The translations under genes and the position numbers were made by a program. A stretch of 64,000 bases of DNA from Heterohyrax brucei (taxonomy: Eukaryota > Chordata > Mammalia > Hyracoidea > Procaviidae): the NCBI GenBank assembly GCA_028571685.1, contig CM053142.1:128952796-129016795 (forward strand). The letters run 5' to 3'. Position 1 is the first letter of the stretch. Every line of letters starts with the position of its first letter. Under the pieces are notes generated by a model. It had not been told where the DNA came from. It ran no database searches and worked only from the letters and a program-made list of their open reading frames with translations. Below, piece by piece: positions 1 to 11,669 of the stretch.

Positions 1-654
1 ACCTATGCCTTTTAAAATTTTAAAAAGGTTTTTTGCAGCAGGTTTGCCTAATGTAGGAGGTCATTCGGTTTCTTCACTGCCGCTTCCCGGGCTACAGACA
101 GATTTCATGGCTGCTGCTTGTGAGACAGCTCTTTGCTAATAACCAAGATGACCTGGGCATGAAAAGACCACCGGGCCTCAACCTAAGACATGAGAAGAGG
201 TCAACTCCCTGTATTCCTTGGGGAATAGCTTTTTTACTGCTGTCGTCTGTGGTGCCAAGGACACATGTGCCATTTTCAGAGCACAGTGTCTGAGAAACAC
301 AGACTCAGCCACAGAGAAAAGTCTCCAGTGTACTGAGCACAAACTTCTCATTATCTCACTGATCGCTGTAAACTATCTCAATGTGGGAGGAAAAAAATTT
401 CCCTTTCCAGCAAGTTCTCTGTTAACAACAAGTGATTCTTTGATAATATGCACATATATTTTTTTCATGTCTTCTGGTTGTATCCACCTCTTATCTCTGT
501 GTCTACCTCCTCAGCTTACAAAAAATAACAAGAGTACTAGGGAAGGAGGATGTTTCCTTTTCCATTCAACTTCGCTGATGCTGTCAGGTTTAACGGGGAA
601 TAAGAGAACAGGTAAAAGAATATTTAGCTTCTAATTTAAAAATTACATAGATAG
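1..654. other. Unassigned non-coding sequence
   Basis: I see no recognisable repeat or gene here. A 138-codon open frame at 218-634 (+) shows no domain, no low-divergence composition and no splice context, so I treat it as chance. The stretch has a short T-rich segment but no microsatellite. Confidence 0.5.
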
Positions 655-972
655 AGTTACTCACTAGCTGGTGGCTTTGGTAAAAACTATTTAACTGTCT
701 GTGCCTCCATTCTGTCAACTAAAAAAATAGGATCCCTGGTGGCAGGGTGGTTAAGAGCTCAGCCACTAACCAAAAGGTCAGCAGTTCAAATCCACCAGCT
801 GCTCCTTGGAAACACTACAGGGCAGTTCTACTCTGTCCTACAGGGTCATTATAAGTTAGAACCAACTATATAGCATCTAACAATGACAGCAACAATAACA
901 CCTAACTTGTGATGTTAATATACTGAGCATGAAGTGGGTGGAGGCTGCAAAGCACAGTGCCTAGCACATAAT
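655..972 (+). repeat. MIR SINE, interrupted by an AfroSINE
   Basis: The left part (655-728) matches the MIR core and the 'cactagctg ... tctgtgcctc' stretch. The right part (894-972) matches the MIR 3' part ending in 'acagtgcctagcacataata'. An AfroSINE at 730-893 separates them, so the younger SINE landed inside the older MIR. A second AfroSINE abuts the MIR 3' end. Confidence 0.7.
730..893 (+). repeat. AfroSINE (tRNA-derived), short form
   Basis: It has a tRNA-like head with box A (ggtggttaagagctc) and box B (ggtcagcagttcaaatcc), then the body 'ctccttggaaac', then the 'tactctgtcctacagggtc' region and a degraded tail. Most CpGs have decayed to TpG or CpA, so this is not a recent copy. It lies within a MIR. 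Confidence 0.85.
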
Positions 973-1135
973 AAAAAAACCCAAACCCATTGGCATCAAG
1001 TTGATTCCAATTCACAGTCACCCTACAAGACAGAGTAGAACTTCACCACAGGGTTTCCAAGGAGCAGCTAGTGGATTTGAACTGCCAACCTTTTAGTTAG
1101 CAGTCAAGCTTTTAACTATTGTACCACCAGACCCT
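973..1135 (-). repeat. AfroSINE, reverse orientation
   Basis: The reverse complement shows the tail (read as 'cccattggcatcaagttgattcc'), the body ('tttccaaggagcagc') and the tRNA head ending near 'taccaccagacc'. It sits head-to-head with the neighbouring MIR/SINE composite. Confidence 0.85.
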
Positions 1136-1184
1136 ACATGTGAGCTGTTGTTTTATTACACAGCAGACACCCCACAAATGCTGA

Positions 1185-2327
1185 GTGAAGGACTGAATCA
1201 ATGAACACATGATTAAGCAGGTAAACAATAGGAAAGATGGTCATTTAGGCCCATCCAACTTCAGTTATTACTCGAGGCAGCTAAAGTAGAAGAGTGTATG
1301 GATACAGAGCATGATTCAGTATGAAGTACTTCAACAGAAGCGCTATAAAATTTATTTTTATAACTGAGACAGATCCAAGACGCTTCTGTCAAAGCTAAAG
1401 TTTTGCCAAGAAGAAAAAAAGAGGGGCTCTTATCTTGCCTATGATGAGGTAAAGAATTAATAAAAAAAAGAATGGTAAATAATAGAGAGCCAAGTCCCAC
1501 AGCTGGTTCACTAGTTCACCTAGAGAAGGTGTCTCAGAGCATGGGGAAAAGGCCATGAAACGGCCAGAGAGAAGCAGGGCCCTGGACAGATAAGGGCAAT
1601 GAAGCTCAACGGGGAAGTCTGAATGGATCAGGGATCTGCTTAACTTTACTATGCTTTAAGGATTTTCTCCCCTTTATACTTGTTTTAAAAAATGTGGCAT
1701 ATTCTCCATTTCATGGTACCACAACCCCACTTCCTTTACCAGTCCAACCCTCAGTAAACACTCGAGCAAGCAGCTGGCCTGTGTGTAGTGGCTCATTACA
1801 CAGAGACACGCTAAAGGCTCAGCACCACAGCCCATTTCATCTTTCAGAGTCCTAATATCCAACTTACACTCAGAAAATGCTCATTTAAAGGAAATTCATT
1901 TTTAATGATGATATTCTGTTCTCATTATTATATTTTTCCAATCTGATACTCAAATGTAATACAGTAACACAACACACCATTAAGCTTCAACTATATTTAA
2001 ATACATATATTGGACCACAAGCATACAAAATCTCGCATTCACATATAACACGCATATATACAGCAACTCCTATCTAAGCAAATAATGAAAGAAAAAGTAA
2101 GCCACTGACTATATTATAAAGTAAGGTACATTCACTGTCTATACTACAGATCCATGGGGTGTACACTAAAATTGAGTTAAACCTGGGGCACATTTTAGCC
2201 TAATGAGCTTTAGCTTTAGATGCAATCTGCTGTCAAGCAATCCCAGATGAGTCACTTATAAGGCTCACTTTACAGGGTTATACAGCTGACTCAGATTTTT
2301 AATGGTTTCTTGGGTAATAAAAGGTAC
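1185..2327. other. Unassigned AT-rich sequence
   Basis: I cannot assign a repeat or a gene. Two small minus-strand frames (79 and 62 codons) show no known motif. The part from 1900 to 2100 is strongly AT-rich. Confidence 0.45.
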
Positions 2328-2522
2328 CTCCCTGGATGTCTTCAACAGTTTCTGCTCAACAACTAACCTAAAGGTTGGCAGTTCAAACCTAGTCACTCCA
2401 TGGAAGAAAGGACTAAAAATCTGCTTCTATAAAGTTTGTTTTATAGAATCTGTGCAGAACAGTTCTACTCTGTAACACATGGGGCTGCCTTAAGTCAGAA
2501 TTTACTTCATGGCAGTAAGTTT
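2328..2522 (+). repeat. AfroSINE, long form (degraded)
   Basis: The head is weak, but 'aaaggttggcagttcaaacct' is a clear box B. It carries the extra body segment 'aatctgcttctataaag' that marks the longer subfamily, then 'cagttctactctg' and a degraded tail. Confidence 0.75.
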
Positions 2523-2807
2523 TTTAAAGTCACTCCAGATAATCTTTTGTTATTTCTCTGTGGAAAAAATTAAGTTCCTTAAGCCTGAAATAAACAAGAT
2601 ATGTTATTTCAGTAGCTCTGGAAAGAGCAGAAGTCCTTAGTGTTGGGGCCACAGATAGCCAAAAGTCTAGAATTGAATAAACATTCAAAATCCCCAGAGG
2701 CACATTGCAAGTGTCACAATTTATAGAAAACGCTTCAACTTATTAACAGGATCTGCATATGTAACTGACTCAGGGTTAAATTATAATAAAAGTGTTAATA
2801 ATGACGG

Positions 2808-3045
2808 TGATAACCAAATAGCCAAGATTTACCAAGAATTAGCTGTATTTCAGATACCGTGCAAATGTTTTACCTAGTTCTCTCACTTGATCCTCTAACA
2901 GCCCCATGAGATAGGTACAATGGCATTCCCATTTTACGGTATAGGAACTGTGGCTCAGTAATTTGAGTGGCTTTCCCAATTCTGGTGACAAAATCAGAAT
3001 GCAAACTTGGATGTGTCACACCCAGGATGGAGCCCTCAGCCACAT
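2808..3045 (-). repeat. MIR SINE, reverse orientation
   Basis: Reverse-strand MIR features are 'cagccccatgagataggta', 'cccattttacgg', 'ggaactgtggctcag' and 'atcagaatgcaaacttgg'. All occur in the order expected for a MIR read backwards. Confidence 0.75.
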
Positions 3046-3845
3046 ACTAGCCTGTTTTCAATGAGCAGGGAACTCCTTAGTAAGTTTAGATCTTACATGA
3101 AAAATTACAGAACATAGGAGAATTGACAGTCAAAAAATAATAATAAAAGGGACTCCCAAGGACCATAAGGGGGATAGGACTAAAACTCCCAATGAGCTAG
3201 ATCCTTTGGAATTTGGTGAAAACAATAAAAGGGACATTTTGTCATTGGTGTCCAAAAATCACAGCACATATCTTGTTGGTACTGAGCTTCTGCCACAGCT
3301 GGGCACATCTGAAGGGCTAACAGGGTTTGCCTTACACAGGGGTGAGAAACCACAGTGAATACCATGTCCTAATGGAAAGGCCTAATGCCACACAAAGGCT
3401 TGCTCTAAAAAGAAGATAATGGCATCAGGTTAGAGGGCTCAGATTTGCATGTGGTCCTAACCCAATGGACTTCTGTTAGAGCTCTAGGAAGTGGAGACAC
3501 GAAAGCATTGCTTTTTTTTTTTTTTTTAAAAAAAAAGGCCCTTAGGCTCCCGAGGGCACAAGCAGCCAGCCTCAAAGGCCCACATGGCAGAGTACAGCGC
3601 AAGTGAGGGAGAGCTTTTCCCATTTGAACTGGCTTTTAAAACACACAGGAGACCCAGTTGGATCTGTGCAGCCATGTCTTAAAGCATCAGGAGTGGAAGG
3701 AGACTCATGAAGCCACAAGAGAGGAGAACCCACTTCACACCATGGCAGCTGGGAAAATGAATGTCCTCAACCAAGTAGACAAAGGCCTTCCAAAACAAAT
3801 TACAGTGCTGGAATGTGGAAGAGATTTAGAAACCAGGACAGCCTT
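3046..3845. other. Unassigned sequence with a T/A homopolymer pair
   Basis: It holds a run of 16 T (3512-3527) directly followed by 9 A (3528-3536), an imperfect hairpin-forming homopolymer. The rest is not recognisable. Small frames here have no supporting features. Confidence 0.45.
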
Positions 3846-4508
3846 CTATAAATGTATAAAACCATAAAGTACACATACCATACGCTCACGCTGTGTCCTC
3901 GACTCCAGTCCATTCTTGTCTGAAGAGTTGACCTCGGTACTGGTTTCAGGTCAGGGCCAACAGCCAAGTCTAGCGGCTACGTTCCCAGGAGGGCTCTCCA
4001 GGCTACCAGACCACCAGTCCTGATACTTTAGTAGAGTTCTTGAACTGCACACCTCTTTTTCTCGTGATACACCAGGGACTCTGCATTGTGTCTCCCATCA
4101 CGGCTGCCTTTGGTAGTGGCCAAGCACCATCTGGATCTTCCAGTCTCATGCTGATGCAGTCTCCCATTCATGTGGGTCCTCTTGTCTCGGGGGCTCATTT
4201 TTTCTTGTGTCTTTGATGTTCTCAGTCATCACCTGTTCTAGATGGATTGCAAACAACCGGTGTTTCTCAAATGGTGGCTTGCTAGCTTTTGTGACCCTGG
4301 ATGCCACTCACCAATATAGGGCACAGAAGACTTCTTAGCAAAAGACAGTTACGCCAACTGACCTGAAAACGTGGTCCATCCTCAGATTCCTGTCCTTTGC
4401 TACTTTATTCTTTGAAGTGTTGGGTTGGGTTTAGAAAACTTTTCAGTTTAGGCTGTAGTTAAGTTGCACTGATCTATCTTCTACTGTGTGCTGTCACTCC
4501 CTTCTCTT

Positions 4509-4755
4509 TTTTTTTTTTATTTTTATTTACTCTCTATTTAACATAACTGAGTAAAAATGTACATTCACATGTAAATTTACATGCCCCCCTATATGCAGCT
4601 TCCACTGCTCTCCCTGTCCGGTGACTGCACACTATTCCTCTCTGCTCCATACATGTCTCATCCTCCCAACAGTCTCCTTTCCCCTCCTCTCCGTCTACTC
4701 CCCTTCCTCCAGCCAGAGGTCAGCAAGATGATATCCTATAGATGTATAGAACCAT
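4509..4755 (-). mobile_element. Nested L1 3'-end fragment with target-site duplication
   Basis: The fragment starts on the plus strand with a T tract (the poly-A of a minus insertion) and carries about 230 bases of L1 3' terminus. It closely matches 57700-57935 in the second L1. It is flanked by identical 13-base repeats ACTCCCTTCTCTT at 4496-4508 and 4756-4768. It is therefore a separate, strongly 5'-truncated L1 insertion inside the 3' UTR of the older L1. Confidence 0.75.
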
Positions 4756-4929
4756 ACTCCCTTCTCTTAAGTGAATTCCTATTGACTATCTAATCTATGA
4801 ATAATGCTCTCCCTCCTCCCCATCCTTGTAGCCATCACAGTCTTTCCTTCTGTACACAAGTCCATTTTTAAGTCCTTATAACCGAGGTCTCATACAATAC
4901 TTGTTCTTTTGCTACTGACTGATTTCACT

Positions 4930-7900
4930 CAGCATAATGTCTTCTAGTTGAAATCAGGTTATGAGATGCTTCCTAAAATCCTCACTGTTCTTTATCATTG
5001 CATAGTGTTCCGTTGTGTATATGTATCATAGTTTATCCATTCATCTGTTGATGGGCACCTAGGCTGATGCCACGTTTTTGCTATTGCAGACAGTGCTGCA
5101 ATAAACATTTGTGTGCATGTATCTGTTTGTGTGACCACCCTTATTTCTGCAGGATACATTCTGAGCAGTGGGATTGCTGGATCACATAGGATTTCTATTC
5201 CCAGCTTTTTAAGAAAGCATCAGATTGCTTTCCAAAGAGGTTTTACTATTTTGCATTCCAACCAGCAGTGTAGCAGAGTTGCAACTACATCACTGCTTCT
5301 CTAGCATTTGTTGTTTTGTGTTTGTTAGATTATTACCAACCTCACTGGGGTGACATGGTATCTCATTATAGTTTTCATATGAATATCTCTAACAGCCAAT
5401 GATCATGAGCATTTCCTCATGTGTCTTCTGGCTGTCTAGATGTCTTCTTTGGCGAAGTGTCTGTCCATCTCCTTTGCCCAGTGTTTAATTGGGTTATTTT
5501 ATCTTTTTCTTGTTGAAATTTTGCAGTACCTTGTAGATTTTGAAAATCAGATGTCGATCCAATATGTAGCTGCCAAATACTTCTTCCCATTCTGTAGGTA
5601 GTCTTTTAACTCTCTTGATAAAATCTTTGGATGAGAATTAAGTGTTTGATTTTTAGTAGTTCTCATTCATCTATTTTATTCTTCTGTTGTTTATGCATTG
5701 TTAGTCAGATTATGTAGTCTTTCTAAGCCATGTATTAGAACTTCCATTGTTGTCCCTATTTTTTCTTGCATGATCTTGATCATTTTAGGTTTGATATTTA
5801 GGTCTTTGATCCATTTTGAGTTTTGTTTTGTGTAAGGTGTGAGATATGGGTCTTGTTTTAGTCTGTTGCAGATGGATATCCAATTTTACCAACACCATTT
5901 GTTAAAGAGACTGTTTTTACCTCTTTGTCGAATATCTACTGTTCTTAAAAAGATGGTGGCATCTCTGGGGTCTGAACTCTGTTCCATTGATTTTTATGTT
6001 TCTTTTTGTAACAGTACCAGGCTTTGACTACTGTGGCAGTGTAACAGGTTCTAAGGTCAGGTAGTGTGAAGCTTCCCACTGTGTTCCTCTTCTTCAGTAG
6101 TGCTTTATTTATCCAGGGTTTTTTCCCTTTCGAAACAAAGTTGGTGATTCGTTTCTCCATCTCATTAAAAAATGCAGTGGAATTTGTATTGGGATTGTAT
6201 TGTATATGCAGAACATTTTGGGCAAAATAGACATTTTCACAATGTTAAGTCTTCCTATCCATGAGCAAGGTAGATTTCTTTTCGTCTCTTGCAATAAGGT
6301 TTTGTAACTTTCTCTGTATAGGTCTCTTACTTCTCTGGTTAGATTTATTCTTAGGTATTTTATCTTCTTGAGGGCTATAGTAAATGGTATTGATTTGGTG
6401 ATTTCCTTTTTGATGATTTCTTTGTTGGTGTAAAGGAATCCTACTGATTTATTTATTTTTATTTTATATCCTTATACTTTGCTGAACCCTTCTATTAGTT
6501 CCAGTAGTTTATTTATGAATTCTTTAGGGTTCTCTGTCCATATCAACATATCATCTGCAAGTAGGGATATGTTTACTTCTTCTTTACTGATGTGGATGCC
6601 CTTTATTTCTTTGTCTTTTCTGATTGCTCTGACCAGAACTTTAACACAATGTTGAACAGAAGCGGTGGCATTGTGCATCATTGCCTAGTTCCTGTTCTCA
6701 GGGGGGATTCGTCCAGCCTCTCTCCATTCACGACAATGTTGGTGGTTGGCTTTGCATGGAAGCACCTATTACGTTGAGGAATTTCCCCTTTATTCCTATT
6801 TTGCTGAAAGTTTTTAACATAAATGGGTGTTGTACTTTCTCAAATGCCTTTTCTACATCAGTTGACAAAATCAGGTGATTCTCAGCCTTTGTGTTATTTA
6901 TATGGTTGATTACATTAACTGTTTTAGTTTTTGAAACAGCCCTCTGTCCCTGGTATATATTCAACTTGGTCATGATGAGTATGTTTTTGATATGTTGTTG
7001 ACTTCTATCGGATAGGATTTTGTTAAAGATTTTTGCATCTAGGTTCATGAGTGATACTGGTCTGTAATTTTCTTTTTTTGTGGGGTCTTTCCCTGGCTTT
7101 GGTATCAAGAGTTATGTTGACTTTATAGAATGAATTTGGAAATATTCTGTCCACTTCTATGTTGTGAAATAGTCTCAGTAGTATTGGAATTAACTCCTCT
7201 CTAGAAGTTGGTAGAATTCTCTTGTGCAGCTATCTGGGTGAGGACTTTTTTTGGTTGGTGGTTTTTTATGACTTTTTCAATCTCTTCTTTTGTGCTTGGC
7301 TTGGCTCTTTTGTGAAGGGTTTATTAAGTTGTTCTACTTCTTGTGATAATTTTGGCAGGTGATGGGAATCTAGAAATGTGCCCATGTCCTCCAGGTTTTC
7401 AAATTTGTTAGAGTACAATTTTTCATAGTATTCTGCTATGATACTTGTAATTTGGGTTGGGTCTGTTGTGACACCTCCAGCCTCATTTCTTATTCAGGTC
7501 ATTTGTTTCCTCTCCTGTTTTTCTTTTGTAAGTTTAGTCAATCGTTCATCAATTTTTTTGGTCTTTTCAAAAACGCCAGCTTGTAATTTTGTTAATTCTT
7601 TCAACTGTTTTTGAAAACAGTTTAATTTATTTCTGCTCTAATTTTTATTATGCTTTCTTCTGGTGCCTGAGCGGTTCTTTTGTTGTTCTCTTTCAATTTG
7701 TTGAAGCTGTAGGGTTAATTCTTTGGTTTGGGCCTTTCTTCCTTCTGGATGTGTGTATTTATAAACTGTCCTCTGAGCACTGCTTTTGCTGTATCCCATT
7801 GGATCTGGTAGGAAGTGTTTTCATTCTCATTTGATTCCATGAATTTCTTTATTGCATCTTTGACTTCTTCTATAAACCATGAATTTTTAAGCAAGGTGTT

Positions 7901-8706
7901 TTTCAGTTTCCATAAGTTCAAATTCCCACCCATGTTTTTTCTGCTATTGATTTCAACTTTTATGGCTTTATGGTCCGAGAGGATGCTTTGCAGTAATTCA
8001 GTGGTTTGGATTTTGTTGAGATTTACTTTATGACTTAACACATGGTCTCTTCTGAAAAATGTTCCAAGTGCATTGTAAAAGAAGTTGTACTTATCTATTG
8101 TCAGGTAGAGTTCCGTATATGTCAATGAGGTCTAGTTGGCTGATTGTTGCAATAAGATCTTCTGTATCTTTATTGAGCTTTTTTCTGGATGATCTGTCCA
8201 TTACTGAAAATGGAGTGTTGAAGTCTCTTACTACTATTGTGGAGTGATCTATTTCATTTTTCAATGTTGTCAGAGTTTGTTCAATGTATTTAGGTGCTCT
8301 GGTATTGGCTGTATCAATATTTAATATTGTTATGTCTTGATTATGTATTGAACTTCTAAGCAATAGTCACGATCCTTGTCCAAGATGGTGTCTTTTACTT
8401 TAAAATCTATTTTATTTGAAATTAGTATTGCCACTCCTGCTCTTCTTTGCATGTTATTAGCCTCGTATATATTTTTTCATCCTTTGACTTTCAATTTTTC
8501 ATACCTTTGAGTATATGGTCTGTTTCCTGTAAGCAGCATATGCCAAGCCATATGCCGTCGAGTCGGATCCGACTCATGGTGACCCTAGGGGCTGCATATG
8601 GACAGATCATATTTTTTATCAAACCTGATACTCTTTGTCTCTTTATTGGAGCATTCAATCCATCCACATTCAGAGTAATTATTGACTGACATGTAATTCC
8701 TGCTGT
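4930..8706 (-). pseudogene. L1 ORF2 remnant (endonuclease-reverse transcriptase), copy 1
   Basis: The ORF2 protein of L1 nicks DNA and reverse-transcribes L1 RNA. Here it survives in broken minus-strand pieces. The apurinic-type endonuclease N-terminus is at about 8500-8706 (IITLNVDGLNAPIKRQR), and 'VVRDFNTPFS' near 8235 matches the GDFN endonuclease motif with G changed to R. The RT fingers are near 6728-7108 (LIPKPG-like 'MIPKPGKDPTKKENYRP'). The RT catalytic loop near 6550 reads LLADDML. C-terminal pieces lie at 5945-6294. A full ORF2 is near 1,275 residues, and no piece here exceeds 140. A 51-base SINE-tail insertion interrupts the endonuclease region. Confidence 0.85.
8543..8593 (-). mobile_element. 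Tail-only AfroSINE/BovB micro-insertion in the L1 endonuclease region
   Basis: The second L1 reads 'taggctacatatagatggg' at this site. Here 51 extra bases intervene, containing the reverse complement of the AfroSINE tail, with three CpGs intact in 'ccgtcgagtcgg'. GCATATG occurs on both sides (8536-8542 and 8594-8600), as a target-site duplication would. Only the last ~50 bases of the SINE are present. Confidence 0.65.
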
Positions 8707-9049
8707 CATTTCAGTGCCTTTGTTTTTGTGTTGTTGACATATTTTGTTTGTTCCACTTAACATTCTGTTCTGGACTGTTTTACTTTATGGGTTTTCTTTT
8801 CATCCTTTTCAAGTTGGTTTTGTGTCTGTAGAGACTCCTGTATTATATTTCTGGTTTTGATAAGCAGTATTATCAGTCTGCTTTGTGGCTACCCCTTTCT
8901 TCTCCCTTAATGTTCTAAGTTTAAAACAATCATTAACTTCTGTATATCTCCTTAACTTCCTCTCCATCTGAAAAGGCTATGAATACTGTAATACATCCTT
9001 CTTTATAGAGTGACGATGTCATATTTTACATGTTAAGATATCTGTTTCC

Positions 9050-10010
9050 CTAATTTTAATATTTTAGCTTTGATTGAGCTTTCTGACTTCCCTAACTCAG
9101 TAGGACTCTAAATGCTGTGTTCTGCATTGCATCCTTGAGTATACATCTGATGTTACTTATATTGTAATTGAAGAGCTTCTTTCAGTATATCTTGTAATTT
9201 TGGTTTGGTTTTTGCAAAGTCTCTAAGCTTCTGTTTATATCAGAATGTCTTAATTTCACTGTCATATTTGAGAGATAATTTTGCAAGCTTTATAATTCTT
9301 GGTTGGAAATTTTTCTCCGTCAAGGCTTTGTATGTGTCATCCCACTGCCTTCTTGCTAATATGGTTTCTGCCAAGAACCCAGAGAACAGCCTGCAAGGCT
9401 TCCCTTTGTATATTAGTTTTCATTTAAGCCTAGCTACCTTTAAGAGTCTCTCCTTATGTTTCCCTTTATTAAGCTTGATTATATGTCTTGGTGTCTTTCT
9501 TTTGGGGTCTACCTTTTGTGGAGTTTGATAAACATCTAGAATAGCTATCCTCTTTTGTGATGTCAGAGAAGTTTTCTTTCAGCAACTCTTCAACAATTCT
9601 CTCTGCATTTTCTGCTATCCTTCCCCATTCAAATTACTTGTAGATTATTGGAGTCTCATATGCTTCTTAATTTTTGTTGATTCTTTTATCTGATTTTTCC
9701 TCATAAACACGCTGGTGACAGTTGTTTTATCTTCACTGTCGCTAATTCTGCACTCCATTTCCTTAATCGTGCTCTTTTGGCTTTGCATTAAATTGTCTAA
9801 TGTAATTTTATTATTCATCTGCTGAATTTTAGATTGTTGATATTCTAGTAGTTTGTATAGCTTAATTTTTTATTTCGTTTTGCTGCACTTTATTTTAAAT
9901 CTCTTGAAGGGCTCTCTGTATAATTCTTTTGTATTCTAGCTTTGATAATTTCAGGAAGGCTTCTTCATCTGGGAAGTTTTTTCACTATTTTGGAAGTTTT
10001 CTGGAGCCAT
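9050..10010 (-). pseudogene. L1 ORF1 remnant, copy 1
   Basis: ORF1 encodes the L1 RNA-binding coiled-coil protein. The start codon is probably the minus-strand ATG at 10008-10010, aligned with the equivalent ATG at 63851-63853 in the second copy. The 3' two-thirds align by nucleotide with 62950-63700. I see no open frame beyond short pieces, so the gene is dead. Confidence 0.65.
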
Positions 10011-10365
10011 GGGGGTCTGCTTCTTTAAGTGGTTAGATAAAGATTGTTGTCTTTATGCCATCAAAAAGCTGTTCATCTTCTCCAGTGTTACACCAACAGA
10101 AGCTATAGCATAAGCTCTAAGAAGTGAGTAAAGGCACTGTTAGACTTGTCTACCAGCCACTGTTACATTCTCTAGGTACAGCTGACTTATGTACAGCTTC
10201 TCTTGTGAGAAGTCCAGCCCCACAATGCTGCTTGGCTTGGTAACTGGCCTAAGCTGAGCCCTCAGGGTTGGCAAGGCCCACCTTCTGGCTAATAAAGATG
10301 ATAACCTACTTGTGCTGATTCTCCAGACTCATGCCAGCAGACACTATGGTGTAGCTCAGAGGACG

Positions 10366-10532
10366 ATGCTTTGAACAGGGGACTAGGCACTGGGGTTGGT
10401 GCATAGTTTCCCAAGAGGACTATTTTGAAGGTGACCACAGTGATAGTCAGCAATGAGGTATATAGCACTTAGAACACTTTTTTCTAGGATGAGTTCATGA
10501 ACTTAACCAGTAGTCCTCATATATTACAAAAA
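10366..10532 (+). mobile_element. Mariner-type transposon 3' end fragment
   Basis: It matches 56245-56375, from the last ~35 transposase codons through the right terminal inverted repeat ('gaggtat.tagcact ... gagttca.gaacttaac'). The 5' part is missing. It abuts the probable 5' UTR of L1 copy 1. Confidence 0.75.
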
Positions 10533-10679
10533 GGAGGATAATTACATCAGATCATAAAAATACAGGATGACTACATAGTTGCCAAAGCACTGAAAATCAT
10601 GGCTCAACCAAGTTAATGCCTAACCTTCATTATCATAGGTTCCATACATCTTATTTGCATAGTCTTATTCAATTACTGT

Positions 10680-10802
10680 GCAGGAGTCTAAAGACTATGG
10701 TTCATAATCTGAAGGCCATATGAAGTAATTTCCTACACTTCAGAGTCACATGGTAAGACCAGGAGGCTAAAAGGAGTCACATGGTAAGACTGGGAGGCTA
10801 AC
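10680..10802 (-). repeat. Possible MIR fragment with a 31-base tandem duplication
   Basis: The text around 'ggtcacatggtaag' resembles a reverse MIR. The segment 10742-10771 is repeated at 10773-10802 (agtcacatggtaagac...ggaggctaa) with few differences, so a short direct duplication occurred. Confidence 0.45.
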
Positions 10803-10954
10803 AGGGAATGAACCTGAAGGCTGCATGAACAAAAACATAACTTTAGTAGAACAGAATGGAACCATTATTTCGTATGCACTGCAAATACAATGAATGACTG
10901 CAGCCTTAAACATGTTTAAGATTTACCATTGGTTAAGAGATTATGTTCTACTGA

Positions 10955-11060
10955 TGTTTTTTATTGTGATGAAAATAGACACAAGAAAACATCTGCCAAT
11001 TCAACAGTTTCTACCTGTATAATTCAATGACGGGGGAATACATCTTTAAGTACTGACTTG
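10955..11060 (-). repeat. L1M-type 3' UTR fragment, reverse
   Basis: The order 'ttttattgtgatgaaaat', 'caattcaacagtttctacctg', 'ataattcaatgac' resembles the reverse of old mammalian L1 3' UTRs. Degraded. Confidence 0.5.
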
Positions 11061-11669
11061 GAATCATAAAGACCAAAACAAACATTTTTCAGCAGAAAAA
11101 TAAAAGTATTTAAAGTTTTAAGTAGCCAATTTACAAATAACCTTGGAATACAACTCATTCACAAAGAGGGACCCTGAGAGTAGAGACGTGTTTCAAGCCA
11201 CTTCCTTTGCACACAGCCACACACTCCCCACCGTTAGCTTCTTCTTTCACAGGAGGTGCTTGAAGCCTCTCCAAGATGATTTCAAAAGATGGTGGTGAAT
11301 TAACATATTGATTTCCAAGCACTCTGAAGGCCATAAGCAGCACACACTGGGTCATGTTTCAAATGATGGAATGTGAAATTAAAGGATGCATCTGTGCTCA
11401 GCCCCTAATTGTCAGGCTCATGGAGGTTTTTAAGTAACACAGAAAGAGAACAGAAAGAAATGAGGAGAAGCACAACCTGACAAACACAAGTGTGACAAAA
11501 GGCAGAGGGGCATTTGAGGGATTTTTCTTTAATGCATACATGAAAAATAATTGTGTCTGTTACATAAATCTTCAAAATATAAACAGAAGTTAGCAAGTTT
11601 GACGATACAGACAGAAGTTTCAAAAGCATTTCTCTGACAATATTTCTGGTATCTGAAAAAAACATACAC
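11061..11669. other. Unassigned sequence
   Basis: No repeat or gene recognised. Minus-strand frames of 66 and 86 codons have no motif, and the second runs out of the adjoining BovB sequence. Confidence 0.4.

Larger units (their letters stand above)
3846..10365 (-). mobile_element. L1 LINE 'copy 1', near full length, degraded
   Basis: A minus-strand L1: 3' UTR at 3846-4930, ORF2 remnants at about 4930-8706, ORF1 remnants at about 9050-10010, and probable 5' UTR from 10011 to about 10365. It is co-linear with the second L1 at the right edge of the window, apart from a nested insertion in the 3' UTR (4509-4755) and a 51-base insertion in the endonuclease region (8543-8593). Stops and frameshifts break both ORFs, so it is not mobile. 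The poly-A of this host copy is not visible; its 3' terminus at 3846 looks eroded or replaced. Confidence 0.85.

Noticed and set aside
218..634. 138-codon plus-strand frame
   Set aside because: No recognisable motif, no repeat-independent support and no splice sites of note.
3846..4768. Rearranged or chimeric L1 3' UTR
   Set aside because: The 13-base target duplication explains the block order as a nested insertion.
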